The notes beneath the pieces were generated by a model. It was not told the origin of the DNA, searched no databases, and was given only the letters and a program-made list of their open reading frames with translations. From assembly GCF_900110035.1 (NCBI RefSeq), contig NZ_FOCF01000001.1, positions 248,001 through 312,000 of the forward strand: 64,000 nucleotides of DNA, in the 5' to 3' direction. The position numbers were made by a program, and so were the translations under genes. Positions 42,753 through 52,083 of the stretch are shown piece after piece. This stretch comes from Sphingomonas gellani (GTDB lineage: Bacteria; Pseudomonadota; Alphaproteobacteria; Sphingomonadales; Sphingomonadaceae). Position 1 is the stretch's first letter; each line of letters starts with the position of its first letter.

Positions 42753-45704
42753 TTAGAACGCCACCTTCACACCCATGGTGTAGCGACGTCCATAAAGGTC
42801 GAAGTCAGCGGCCGTTTCAAGCCCGGTGGGAGTCCCAAACGGCGCACCTGGCAAGTACTGAGGCTTCTTGTCGAGAACGTTGTCGACGTTGACATAGAAG
42901 GAAAAGCGCTTGTCGATATCCCAACGCAACTGCGCGTTATGGAGCCAGTAATCCTTCACGTTGTTCAGTGCCTGCACAGCAGGATCGTTGCTGGCAAAGT
43001 TGAGCGTGTAAGGACCCCCGCTGAGGAACTGGGTCTGCCAGCTAAAGCTTACATCATCCAGGGAGTAAGTTGCACGAACATTGAACCGATCACGCGAGAA
43101 GCCATACCCAAAGGTCCCAGCGTAGTCGACGGCCTCATCCGATGGATCCCCCTGCGTGATGTAGTGGAACAAATGCGTATAGCGGAAATCAAGCGCCAGA
43201 GAGTCCGGCCCCAATAGATTAAGGTCACGGTTGTAGCGCAACACAAAATCGATACCACTCGTCTTGTATGTGGAGGTATTGATAAGTTGACCATCGACAC
43301 GAGTTACGAACCCGGTTGTGGCACTGCGATAAACGTTATCGCAGTACACCGGTGCACCCGTCAGCAAGCACTGCTGGATGCTCCGAGACCGCCCAATCGT
43401 CGAAATCGCATCCTCAATCTTGATATTATAGTAGTCCGCAGTGAACAAAAGGCCCGGGATGTACGCCGGCGTGTAAGTAACGCCGAGAGTGTAGGTCTTG
43501 CCCGTCTCTTCCTTCAGTGCAGTGTTGCCCCCCGTGAACCCATTGATCGATTGGAGGTCCGAAAGCGAGTACTGGAACGTGCCGTTCGGATTGGCGGCGA
43601 AGAATGCACCGATAGGCGCGATCCTGCGGCAAGCCACTGCCGTAGCCGAACTATCGCTGGCAGTTATGCCGTCGCAGGGGTCTGCCACAGCTGCAAAGGT
43701 TTCCGACGGAGTGCTGAACAGTTCCGATGTGTTCGGCGCCCGATTCGCAACCGCATAGTTGCCGCGGAAGCGAAGTCCCTTCAGCACCTCCCATTCAGCA
43801 CCCGCGTTCCAACTGAAGACGTGCCCAATCGTGGAGTAATCCGAATAACGAGCGGCGCCATTCAGGCCGAAATAGCGCGTGAACGACATATCCCTTAGAA
43901 GCGGGATGCTCAACTCGCCAAAGACTTCCTTGACGTCAAAGCTGCCAACCAAGTCAGAAACCTGGTTGCCAGAATTCTGGCCAGTGTTGGTCAGAATATC
44001 GAGGTCATCATTCGTCTTCTCTTTGCGGTACTCACCGCCGATGACGGCTTGAACGTCTCCTGCCCACAGTGACGCGAGCGGCCCGCCGATCGACGCCGTA
44101 ACAACATGCTCAGTGTTGCGGATGTCTTCGGATTTCGGAACGACGGCCTGCACGTAACTGGCGGCCCTCGGATCAACAGTGTTGTAACCGAAGAGGTTCA
44201 GCGGAATGCAGCCCTGCGCGCGTGCTGCGACATCACGGCAGATGATGTCCGTTCCCACGACGTTACCCGGACCCACCCTGATGGCATTGAGCGCGTTGGC
44301 GTAACGGGTAATGTCGACGTCCTCCGTCGAGTTGAAGTCCCGCAGATGGCCAAAGACGTAGGTCGCATCCCAGTTAAACTTACCAAGATCGCCCTTCAGG
44401 CCAGTGGCGACGCGCCACGTGTCGCGTGATACTCGGTTGCTACGATCGAAAATACCGTTGCTGCGGCGGCGAAAGCCGATCGTGCTCACGTCGTTGTCGG
44501 GATTGGCGTCCGAGTTCGCTGCAGCGATAGCCGCTGCAACACTGGCCGGAATGAATGGATTGTCGATTCCAATCCCGTCTACACCGATATCTGCATTTCC
44601 AAGAGCAGAAGGTTCAAGCGATGCGTTTGACTTGACGTGACTGTATGTCGCCTCGACAAACGCTGTCACCGAGTCGGACACCTTGTAGTTAGCGACGCCC
44701 GACACGAGTTGGCGTTCAACTGGGGTCGATATATAACGATCGTTGTTGCGGTTGTAGCCGTATCCGACGGGGAATCCGTTAACTACGCTGTTGTCCGGAT
44801 TGAACGTAAAAATACTGTTGCGGCCCGGCAGGATCGCCCGAGCGGTCAGATCGTCGCCTCCCAGCAGCTGAAATCGCCCTTGAGCAGCGTATGTCGAATA
44901 GGACGCAGGGCCGCAGATCAGATTTGCGCAGTCCTGAGCTGAGATGGACCTGTTACGAGAGAACAGGCCGTTGTCCTTGTCCCAGGTATAATTCACCATC
45001 ACGTTCCCGCGGTCATCATGACCAAGGGCCGTGCCAGCAGTCACGCTCACCATGTGATTGGTGCCATCGCCGCGCTCGGTCACCCCGTTCTGCGCGCGGA
45101 CAGTAATTCCGTCGATATGATCTCGAAGTACGTAGTTGATGACGCCCGCAACGGCGTCGGATCCGTACACGGCGGAGTTACCGCCCGTCACTACGTCAAT
45201 GCGCTCGACGAAATCGGTCGGAATATTGTTGGTGTCTACCGAAGAGTCGCCAGCAAAGCCGCCAATGAAACGCCGACCATTGACCAGGGTCAGAGTCCGC
45301 GAACTACCCAACGCGCGCAGATCAAGCGCCGAGATGCCCGTGCCCGAGGTCAGGAAGTTCGTGTTGGTGCGCGTGGAGCCAAGACCAACAGACGGAAGCT
45401 GACGAAGGATATCACCGACGTTGCTCAAACCTGTAGCCTGAATCTCCCGGTCGTTGACGACAGTCACTGGCACCGCCGAGTCGGCTTCGGTGCGGCGAAT
45501 GCGAGAGCCGGTGACCACAACTTCACCGCCACCATCCTGCTCGTCCGAAGCGGTTTGTGTAGGGGAGGCCTCCGCAGGAGCGGTGCCGACGTCCTGCGAC
45601 CCTGCGGTCGTCTGAGGATCAGATGCAGTCTGCGCCCATGCGGCCGGGCTGAGGAAAAGCGTGGTCGCGAGCGCGGTCGCGCTGGCAAGGCGATTCAGAT
45701 TCAT
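42753..45704 (-). CDS. TonB-dependent outer membrane receptor (983 aa)
   Basis: A signal peptide (to AWAQ) and a linker precede the plug domain: GEVVVTGSRIRRTEADSAVP, then DLRALGSSRTLTLVNGRRFIG and ERIDVVTGGNSAVYGSDAVAGVINYVL. A 22-strand-type barrel of ~750 residues ends YTMGVKVAF with the terminal phenylalanine of outer-membrane barrels. TonB receptors import siderophores, vitamin B12, sugars or other large ligands. No ligand-specific neighbour is present. Base composition is visibly lower in GC than the flanks, and a perfect 18-base palindrome sits in the promoter region. Confidence 0.96.
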   Translation of the reverse strand: MNLNRLASATALATTLFLSPAAWAQTASDPQTTAGSQDVGTAPAEASPTQTASDEQDGGGEVVVTGSRIRRTEADSAVPVTVVNDREIQATGLSNVGDILRQLPSVGLGSTRTNTNFLTSGTGISALDLRALGSSRTLTLVNGRRFIGGFAGDSSVDTNNIPTDFVERIDVVTGGNSAVYGSDAVAGVINYVLRDHIDGITVRAQNGVTERGDGTNHMVSVTAGTALGHDDRGNVMVNYTWDKDNGLFSRNRSISAQDCANLICGPASYSTYAAQGRFQLLGGDDLTARAILPGRNSIFTFNPDNSVVNGFPVGYGYNRNNDRYISTPVERQLVSGVANYKVSDSVTAFVEATYSHVKSNASLEPSALGNADIGVDGIGIDNPFIPASVAAAIAAANSDANPDNDVSTIGFRRRSNGIFDRSNRVSRDTWRVATGLKGDLGKFNWDATYVFGHLRDFNSTEDVDITRYANALNAIRVGPGNVVGTDIICRDVAARAQGCIPLNLFGYNTVDPRAASYVQAVVPKSEDIRNTEHVVTASIGGPLASLWAGDVQAVIGGEYRKEKTNDDLDILTNTGQNSGNQVSDLVGSFDVKEVFGELSIPLLRDMSFTRYFGLNGAARYSDYSTIGHVFSWNAGAEWEVLKGLRFRGNYAVANRAPNTSELFSTPSETFAAVADPCDGITASDSSATAVACRRIAPIGAFFAANPNGTFQYSLSDLQSINGFTGGNTALKEETGKTYTLGVTYTPAYIPGLLFTADYYNIKIEDAISTIGRSRSIQQCLLTGAPVYCDNVYRSATTGFVTRVDGQLINTSTYKTSGIDFVLRYNRDLNLLGPDSLALDFRYTHLFHYITQGDPSDEAVDYAGTFGYGFSRDRFNVRATYSLDDVSFSWQTQFLSGGPYTLNFASNDPAVQALNNVKDYWLHNAQLRWDIDKRFSFYVNVDNVLDKKPQYLPGAPFGTPTGLETAADFDLYGRRYTMGVKVAF

Positions 45705-45777
45705 GAGGTACCCCTGTTTACGGCATCTTTACCTGCCACAGAGGCTGCAATTCCAATCCTGTTCATGCAACGGAAAG

Positions 45778-45795
45778 AATGAACGTCTGTTCATT
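45778..45795. promoter_or_regulatory. Perfect 18-bp palindrome upstream of the TonB-receptor gene, likely operator
   Basis: AATGAAC (45778-45784), spacer GTCT and GTTCATT (45789-45795) form an exact inverted repeat, 74 bases before the receptor start and 92 bases after the thiolase stop. The size and spacing resemble TetR-family operators. A half-site-like GTTCATG occurs at 45761-45767. No TetR-family gene is in the window. Confidence 0.6.
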
Positions 45796-45886
45796 TTACC
45801 GACGAGTGTTACCGTAATGCTACAGGGTCGTCCGCTAACTTGCTACGCAATCTGAGCCACTTACCAAGTTGGCTCGGGCTAGTGTG

Positions 45887-47059
45887 TTACCGCTCAACAC
45901 ACATGGCGACGCCCATGCCGCCGCCGACGCACAGTGTCGCCAAGCCCTTCTTCACGTCCCGGCGACCCATTTCGTGCAGCAGGGTGGTCAGCACGCGCGC
46001 GCCGCTGGCGCCGATCGGATGGCCGATGGAGACCGCGCCGCCGTTGACGTTGACGCGGTCAGCGTCCCAGCCGAGTTCGCGGCCGACGGCCAGCGCCTGC
46101 GCGGCGAAGGCTTCGTTAGCCTCGATCAGGTCGAGGTCGCCCATGCTCCAGCCTGCCTTCTCCAGCGCGCGGCGCGTGGCGGGGACGGGGCCGATGCCCA
46201 TGATGGCGGGATCGACACCGGCGGAGGCCCAGCTCGCGATGCGGGCCAGCACGGGGGCGCCGCGGCGTTCGGCATCCTCGCGGCGCATCAATATCAAGGC
46301 CGCGGCGCCGTCGTTCAGGCCGGAGGAGTTGCCGGCCGTCACCGTGCCGTCCTTGCGGAAGGCGGCGCGCAGCCCGGCGAGGCTCGCGACCGCCACGCCC
46401 TCCCGGATGAACTCGTCGCGATCGTGGACCACGTCGCCCTTGCGCCCCTTCACGGTGACGGGGGCAATTTCCGCCTGGAAGCGGCCGGCGGCGCGGGCGG
46501 CCTCCGCCTTGTTCTGGCTGGCGCAGGCAAAGGTGTCCTGCTCCTCACGGGTGAGCGCATATTGCTCGGCAAGGTTCTCCGCCGTGACTCCCATATGATA
46601 GCCGTTGAAGACATCGGTCAGACCGTCGCGGATCATGGTGTCGATCAGCTCCAGCGAGCCCATCTTCTGACCACCGCGCAGCACCTGGGCGTGTGGGGAC
46701 AACGACATGGACTCCTGACCCCCCGCGACGACGATATCGGCGTCGCCGGTGCGCAGCATCTGGGCGGCGAGCGCAACGGCACGCAGGCCCGACCCGCAGA
46801 CCTGGTTGACGCCCCATGCCGGCACCTCCTTGGGAATGCCGGCGGCCATCGACGCCTGCCGCGCCGGGTTCTGACCCTGTGCGGCGGTCAGCACCTGGCC
46901 CAGGATCACCTCCGACACCTCGTCCCCGGCAACGCCCGCGTCGGCCAATGCCGCCTCGATCGCGACGCGGCCCAGCTCGTGCGCGGGGGTCGTGGCGAAG
47001 GCGCCGAGGAAGCTGCCGACCGGGGTGCGCCGGGCGGCGGTGATGACGATGTCGGTCAT
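45887..47059 (-). CDS. Acetyl-CoA C-acetyltransferase (thiolase, 390 aa)
   Basis: Thiolase condenses two acetyl-CoA to acetoacetyl-CoA or cleaves 3-ketoacyl-CoA. The nucleophilic cysteine is in [18 protein letters not shown] (about residue 88). The His/Cys pair sits in [16 protein letters not shown] and [15 protein letters not shown]. The sequence is closer to the biosynthetic PhaA type. The ATG at 47059 begins [17 protein letters not shown]. It lies 29 bases downstream of the PhaC-like gene, so the two may form an operon for polyhydroxyalkanoate metabolism. Confidence 0.93.
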   Translation of the reverse strand: MTDIVITAARRTPVGSFLGAFATTPAHELGRVAIEAALADAGVAGDEVSEVILGQVLTAAQGQNPARQASMAAGIPKEVPAWGVNQVCGSGLRAVALAAQMLRTGDADIVVAGGQESMSLSPHAQVLRGGQKMGSLELIDTMIRDGLTDVFNGYHMGVTAENLAEQYALTREEQDTFACASQNKAEAARAAGRFQAEIAPVTVKGRKGDVVHDRDEFIREGVAVASLAGLRAAFRKDGTVTAGNSSGLNDGAAALILMRREDAERRGAPVLARIASWASAGVDPAIMGIGPVPATRRALEKAGWSMGDLDLIEANEAFAAQALAVGRELGWDADRVNVNGGAVSIGHPIGASGARVLTTLLHEMGRRDVKKGLATLCVGGGMGVAMCVER

Positions 47060-47088
47060 GGTCGCGGGTCCTCGAAAAATTCTGGCAC

Positions 47089-48153
47089 TCACCTAACGTG
47101 CGGGAGCGACGCGATCCAGTCGGCGAGTGGCTGCCACAGCGCCGCCTCCGCGCGACGCCCGACCATCATGCCGACATGGCCGGCGGCGATGTCGCGGCGT
47201 TGCCACCCGTCCAGCGCGGTCGCTGAGGGCACGATGCGATCGGTCAGGGAGACGAATTGGATCGTCGGGCACGCCAGACGAACCGGATCGACGATGCCTT
47301 CGCCGACACGCCAATCAAGCTGGCCAGTGGCATCCTCGCCGACCAAGCGCTCGAACAGTTCGCGGGCGGCGGACAGGGTGAGGGGGGCGCCGGCGTTTGC
47401 CCAATCCTCCAGTTGCACGAAGGACCGTGCGTCGTCGCTGCCGGGATCGAGTGTGCCGAAGCGTTCGAACTTCGCGATGGTGCCGGCGGGATCGAGTTGC
47501 CAAAAGCCGGCCTGCAGCACCTCCATCGGCGCAAGGCCCAGCGTCGCGCACGCCGGCTCCACCGCCCGCCATCCCGCCAGCATATCGTCGCGGGCAGCGC
47601 CGTAGCCGGCGAAGCGCCACGGCGCGGCGATCGTGGCGCATCCGGCCACCTCAGCCGCGCTTGCTGCCCCAATCGCCAGCGTGCCGCCCAGGCAATAGCC
47701 GACCAGCACCGGCGGCACCTCCAGCCGCGCGATCAGGGGCAGCAGCAGCTGTTCGACATGGCCGGCGAGGTCGACCTCCCGGTCGAGCGGTTCGGGGGTG
47801 CCCCAATCCAGCAACAGGACGTGGTGTCCGCGATCGGCCAGCCAACGCGCGAGCGAGCGGCCGGAGCCGTGGTCGAGAATGGATGCAGGGTTGATGAGCG
47901 AGGGCACCAGGATCACCGGGCGCCCGGCACCGCCCGCGTCACGCAGGCGCGCCCGGCCGCGCCGGTGTCGGATCGGCAAAGCGGGGTGAGCGCGCCTGCG
48001 GGGCGCGTGCTGGAACATCGCCAGCCCTCGCAAGGCGGCGGCCCTACGCTCCGCCGATCCCGCCGTCTCACGATAGAGCATGTCGAGGAACAGGGGCAGC
48101 GGCCGCGGTCCATGTTGCGGCGCGGCAGGCGAGGGTGTAGCCTTTCGAGTCAT
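47089..48153 (-). CDS. Compact PhaC-like alpha/beta hydrolase (354 aa)
   Basis: The lipase-box position carries a cysteine, GYCLGGTLA (C154), as in polyhydroxyalkanoate synthases. The matching Asp is in TDRIVPSA (D305) and the His in [10 protein letters not shown] (H326). The [12 protein letters not shown] segment and LLLDWGTPE resemble class III/IV PhaC, which are also ~355 aa; class I enzymes are ~580. No phaE or phaR-type partner subunit is seen. The ATG at 48153 lacks a Shine-Dalgarno sequence, so an internal start is possible. It is divergent from phaR with 14 bases between starts. Confidence 0.75.
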   Translation of the reverse strand: MTRKATPSPAAPQHGPRPLPLFLDMLYRETAGSAERRAAALRGLAMFQHAPRRRAHPALPIRHRRGRARLRDAGGAGRPVILVPSLINPASILDHGSGRSLARWLADRGHHVLLLDWGTPEPLDREVDLAGHVEQLLLPLIARLEVPPVLVGYCLGGTLAIGAASAAEVAGCATIAAPWRFAGYGAARDDMLAGWRAVEPACATLGLAPMEVLQAGFWQLDPAGTIAKFERFGTLDPGSDDARSFVQLEDWANAGAPLTLSAARELFERLVGEDATGQLDWRVGEGIVDPVRLACPTIQFVSLTDRIVPSATALDGWQRRDIAAGHVGMMVGRRAEAALWQPLADWIASLPHVR

Positions 48154-48167
48154 GAGAGGGGGCGTCC

Positions 48168-48752
48168 ATGAAGAAGCAGCAGCCCGGACAGGGGCCCGTG
48201 ACGATCAAGAAATACGCCAATCGGCGGCTCTATAATACCGAGACGTCGTCCTACATCACGCTGGAACATCTGGCCGCGATGACCCGCGCGGGCCGCGACT
48301 TCAAGGTGGTCGACGCCAAGACCGACGAGGACATCACCCACAGCGTCCTAACCCAAATCATCATGGACGAGGAAAGCCGTGGCGAGACCATGCTGCCGGT
48401 CAACTTCCTGCGCCAGCTGATCGGCATGTATGGCGGCTCCATGCAGGCGATGGTGCCGGGATATCTGGAAGCGTCAATGGACAGTTTCCGGCGCAACCAG
48501 GATCAGTTCAAATCGGCGGTGGAGGGCGCGTTCGCGGGATCGCCCTTTGCGGAAATCGCCAAGCAGAACATGGCGATGTTCGAGGCGGCCGCGAACGCGT
48601 TCGGCTCTGCGGCCACCGGTGCAGGTGCAGCCGCGGGTGGCCTTGGTCCCACGCCGGCCGCTCCGGATGCGGGCGGAAAGGACGAGGAGATTGCCGCGTT
48701 GCGGGCGGAACTCGGCAAGCTGCAGGACAAGATCGAGAAGATGGGGCATTGA
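48168..48752 (+). CDS. phaR: Polyhydroxyalkanoate synthesis repressor PhaR
   Basis: The N-terminal DNA-binding domain begins TIKKYANRRLYNTETSSYIT and contains FKVVDAKTDEDITHSVLTQI. Both are signatures of PhaR, which binds DNA and PHA granules and represses phasin and PHA genes. The C-terminal half has a Gly/Ala-rich linker and a coiled-coil end (EEIAALRAELGKLQDKIEKM). Length 194 aa. It is transcribed away from the PhaC-like gene. Its stop overlaps the start of a small membrane protein gene. Confidence 0.93.
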   Translation: MKKQQPGQGPVTIKKYANRRLYNTETSSYITLEHLAAMTRAGRDFKVVDAKTDEDITHSVLTQIIMDEESRGETMLPVNFLRQLIGMYGGSMQAMVPGYLEASMDSFRRNQDQFKSAVEGAFAGSPFAEIAKQNMAMFEAAANAFGSAATGAGAAAGGLGPTPAAPDAGGKDEEIAALRAELGKLQDKIEKMGH

Positions 48753-48943
48753 CCCCGCCGCTGCCGCTGCCGTGGATGGCGGCGGCCTGTGCGCTGGTCG
48801 TCGCGCTCGGCGCCGCGTTCGGGGAGCGGCGACGGCGCCTGCGTCGCGACCCGGACCGTGTGGGCTGGGTGGACTGGCCGGCGGTGCAGCTGTTCGCGCT
48901 GATGGCCGCGATCCTGCTGGCGGGCATCGGTCTGCATGCGTGA
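48749..48943 (+). CDS. Small membrane protein coupled to phaR (64 aa)
   Basis: Two hydrophobic segments (PWMAAACALVVALGAAFGE and VQLFALMAAILLAGIGLHA) flank a basic loop rich in Arg (ERRRRLRRDPDR). The ATG overlaps the phaR stop (ATGA), which supports expression. No family is recognised. The topology suggests both termini face the same side with the basic loop in the cytoplasm. Confidence 0.65.
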   Translation: MTPPLPLPWMAAACALVVALGAAFGERRRRLRRDPDRVGWVDWPAVQLFALMAAILLAGIGLHA

Positions 48944-48970
48944 TCGGCGACGCGGTCGAACCGCTCGCGG

Positions 48971-50200
48971 TTAGTAGAAGCGGGCCAGCGTCAGCAGCCG
49001 CGTCTCGCCATCGCACAGGCCGAGCGTCACGCGCGTGCCGGGCGCGCCGACGGACCAGGTCGCCAGCGTGCTGCCGGGATAATCGGCGGGGATGGGCTGG
49101 CCGTTGATGGTGCAGATCTCGTCGCCGTCGTGCCAGCCGGCCGCAGCCGCCGGACCGCCGCGCATGACGTGCAGCACACGCAGCCGGTCGCGAACCAGCC
49201 CGACCAGCAGGCCGCTGGTCGAGCGGAGTGGAGGCTGATAGGCCTTTGGTCCGGGCTTCAGCACCATGCGCCCGGCGCCTGGATCGAGCAGTACGCGGTA
49301 GTTCTGGAGGAACCCCGATCCAACGCGGCCGGCCGTGCCGATCGATTGGGAAAAACCGTTGGCGGGTTCGATCCGCGTCTCGACCTCCCTTGCGACCAGC
49401 TGTCCCAGCTTGAGTCCCGGCACCACCGCCAGGTCGCTGATCATGGATCCGGCCAGTCCGAACGAGATCGCGGTGGTGGTTGGCAACCGCGACAGCCCGG
49501 CCGCCGTCCAGTCGCCGCGCGACACGGTGATCGACGATCCGTCGCCGGTATCCACGACCACCGGGCGCAACCGACGATTGCCCAGCGTCAGTTCGCTTTC
49601 GTACACGCGCCGCGCCGGCGAAACGGAAAGCGGCGCGACGGAGCCGACAAAGGGCATGCGTCCCGACAGCAACAGGCGGAACCGGCGGTTCTCGTAATCG
49701 ATGTCCAGCGCCTGAGCGCCGATCAGGTCGCGCCCGACGAGCAGATCGACGGCGGTGCTGCTGCCGGTGGCGAGGGCAGGCAATTGCGCCACCGTCACGC
49801 CGCCGCCGGTGCGGACCAGCCCGCCAACCGCGAGGGTCTGGGTCGGCATCCAGTCGATCGGAACCGCCCCGCCGATCGCGGTCGCGCTACCGCCGGGTTT
49901 CAGCTTCGTGGCGTCCACCGCAGGCGATCCCCGGCCGAGCACGGAATAGCTGACGCCCGTGTCGAGAATGGCAGTCACCGGACGTCCGTCCAGCGTCATG
50001 GTGAACCGGATCTGGTTGCCCGGCGTCAGGTCGAATGGGACCCAGCGCGCCTCCGTATCGGGCGTCAGGGTCGCGGTGCCTGCGTCGCGCGCGGCGATCG
50101 GGACCGGAACCTCGGCAGGCGGTCGTGACGCCGATGCCAGGGCCGCGACGGCGGCCAGCGGGACGGGAGCAATCATCAACAGGAACGGCAACGCGCGCAT
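48971..50200 (-). CDS. Retropepsin-like aspartic protease with C-terminal PDZ domain (409 aa)
   Basis: Two aspartic protease lobes are fused in one chain: AILDTGVSYSVLG with the first Asp near residue 80, and VVVDTGDGSSITVS with the second near 217. A C-terminal PDZ-like domain follows (HVMRGGPAAAAGWHDGDEICTINGQPI). A signal peptide or anchor (ALPFLLMIAPVPLAAVAALASA) predicts periplasmic location. Such proteins may degrade or process exported proteins. The ATG at 50200 is used; a GTG at 50203 is equally possible. It is next to cpaF on the same strand, with 55 bases between. Confidence 0.85.
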   Translation of the reverse strand: MRALPFLLMIAPVPLAAVAALASASRPPAEVPVPIAARDAGTATLTPDTEARWVPFDLTPGNQIRFTMTLDGRPVTAILDTGVSYSVLGRGSPAVDATKLKPGGSATAIGGAVPIDWMPTQTLAVGGLVRTGGGVTVAQLPALATGSSTAVDLLVGRDLIGAQALDIDYENRRFRLLLSGRMPFVGSVAPLSVSPARRVYESELTLGNRRLRPVVVDTGDGSSITVSRGDWTAAGLSRLPTTTAISFGLAGSMISDLAVVPGLKLGQLVAREVETRIEPANGFSQSIGTAGRVGSGFLQNYRVLLDPGAGRMVLKPGPKAYQPPLRSTSGLLVGLVRDRLRVLHVMRGGPAAAAGWHDGDEICTINGQPIPADYPGSTLATWSVGAPGTRVTLGLCDGETRLLTLARFY

Positions 50201-50258
50201 CACCGGTCGCCCTAGCGGTTCGATGCGCCCGCGTTAAGCCGCATCGGCGTCGACCCCG

Positions 50259-51794
50259 TTAAAGGCAGGCTTCCAGATAAGCTTGGTCGAAACCGAACTG
50301 CTTCGCCTTTTCCAGCGTGTAGGGGCGCAGGCCCATGGAGCGGTATTCGCCGATGATCTTGCCGTCGCTGCTTTCGTCCAGATACTCGAACTTGAACAGT
50401 TCCTGTGTGACGATCACGGGACCTTCCATGCCGATGACTTCCGTCACGTTGGTCACGCGGCGGGAGCCATCGCGCAGGCGCTTGACCTGGATGATGAGCT
50501 CGACGGAGTCGGCGATCTGGCGGCTGATCGCCTCCTTCGGCACCTTGATGTCCGACATCATCACCATGTTCTCCATGCGTGCCAGCGCCTCACGCGGGGA
50601 GTTGGCGTGCAGGGTGCACATCGATCCGTCATGGCCGGTGTTCATCGCGGCCAGCATGTCGAAACATTCGGCGCCGCGAATCTCGCCCAGGATGATGCGG
50701 TCCGGGCGCATACGCAGCGCGTTCTTGACCAGGTCGCGGATGCTGATCTCGCCCTGACCCTCCAGGTTCGCGGGCCGGGTTTCAAGCGGCAGCCAGTGCG
50801 GCTGTTGCAGGCGCAGTTCCGCGGCGTCCTCGATCGTCAGCACGCGTTCGCCGGGGTCGATCATCTTCGACAGGGCGTTCAGCATCGTGGTCTTGCCCGA
50901 GCCGGTGCCGCCGGAGATCACCACGTTGAACCGCGACGCGCCCGCGATCTTCAGCGCGGTCGCCATTTTCGAGCTCATGCTGCCGAAGCCGGCCATCATG
51001 TCCAGCGTGATCGGCTTGGCGGAGAATTTGCGGATCGAGATCGCCGTGCCCTTCAGGCTGAGCGGCGGGACGATGACGTTGACGCGGCTGCCGTCCTTCA
51101 GGCGGGCGTCGGCGAGCGGCGTGGTCTGGTCGACGCGGCGGCCGACCGAGTTGCAAATGCGCTGCGCGATCTGGAACAGATGCTCCTCGTCGCGGAACTG
51201 GATCTGCGCCAGCTCCAGCTTGCCCTTGCGCTCGATATAGGTCTGGTCTGGGCCGTTGACCATGATGTCGGACACGTTGACGTCGGCGAGAAGCTCCTCG
51301 AGCGGGCCCAGGCCGAGCAGTTCGTCGACCAGCACCTTTTCCAGCGCGAACTGTTCGCGGCGGTTCAGCGTCAGCTTCAGTTCGGCCAGCACCTCGCCGA
51401 TGATCGGCCGGAATTCCTCGGCCAGCTCATCCTTGCCCAGTGTCGCCGCCGCTTCCGGGTCGACGCGTTCCAGCAGGCGGGGCAGCACCTGTTCCTTGAT
51501 CTTGTGGATCGAGGATTCGAAACCTTCGATCCGGCTGCTGCCGGCATCGCCGGACTGCGCCTGCCGGTCGGCCAGCCGTTGCATGGCGTCGATCGCTGGA
51601 GTGGCCGACATCGGGTCGGGCGTGCCCAGCGTGTCCGCGCCAAGCGGCGGCAGCATGTCGAGCGGGGGGAACTGGCCGCCGGTCTCCGGCTCGGTGCGCG
51701 GGCCGGTGCCCGTCTGCATGGGCCGCGCGACCCCGAAGGCGGGTCGGCCCGGCCCCGCGCCACCCATTCCGTTGCGACGCCCGAACGCGCTCAT
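50259..51794 (-). CDS. cpaF: CpaF/TadA-family secretion ATPase
   Basis: The hexameric type IV pilus/Tad ATPase has Walker A VISGGTGSGKTTMLNALSK and Walker B RPDRIILGEIRGAECFDML, with HDGSMCTLHANSPREALARM as the histidine box. Length 511 aa, with an N-terminal ~90-residue Gly/Pro-rich head. In Caulobacter CpaF drives Flp pilus assembly. Here no other cpa/tad genes are visible, so it stands alone at this locus. It is divergent from atpH with ~290 bases between them. Confidence 0.94.
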   Translation of the reverse strand: MSAFGRRNGMGGAGPGRPAFGVARPMQTGTGPRTEPETGGQFPPLDMLPPLGADTLGTPDPMSATPAIDAMQRLADRQAQSGDAGSSRIEGFESSIHKIKEQVLPRLLERVDPEAAATLGKDELAEEFRPIIGEVLAELKLTLNRREQFALEKVLVDELLGLGPLEELLADVNVSDIMVNGPDQTYIERKGKLELAQIQFRDEEHLFQIAQRICNSVGRRVDQTTPLADARLKDGSRVNVIVPPLSLKGTAISIRKFSAKPITLDMMAGFGSMSSKMATALKIAGASRFNVVISGGTGSGKTTMLNALSKMIDPGERVLTIEDAAELRLQQPHWLPLETRPANLEGQGEISIRDLVKNALRMRPDRIILGEIRGAECFDMLAAMNTGHDGSMCTLHANSPREALARMENMVMMSDIKVPKEAISRQIADSVELIIQVKRLRDGSRRVTNVTEVIGMEGPVIVTQELFKFEYLDESSDGKIIGEYRSMGLRPYTLEKAKQFGFDQAYLEACL

Positions 51795-52083
51795 GCCACA
51801 TCCATCCCGTTGATCCCGCGCAGATGCCTAGGCATGAAGGCTTGAGAATTGCCTAACCATTCCGGCAGTTGCTCGTGGCGTGTCACGCCCTTGCGCGAGC
51901 GCGTCGAAAGGAAGCGCCGGGGTGGCCCGGCGCCTTTGCCCGTTCACACCCGCTGTCCGATGCACGGGTCCGCTTGCATCGATCGGAGGCCCATGCTAGC
52001 CGCCGGGCACCCCATCAGGGCGCCTTGTCTGTGCGCCCTCTTGTGCCATGGGCTAACCGATTGTTGAACAAGGAACCCATCGC

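Noticed and set aside
47089..48153. Calling the compact hydrolase a definite PHA synthase
   Set aside because: The triad and context fit, but no partner subunit is visible and related esterases share the pattern; left as PhaC-like.
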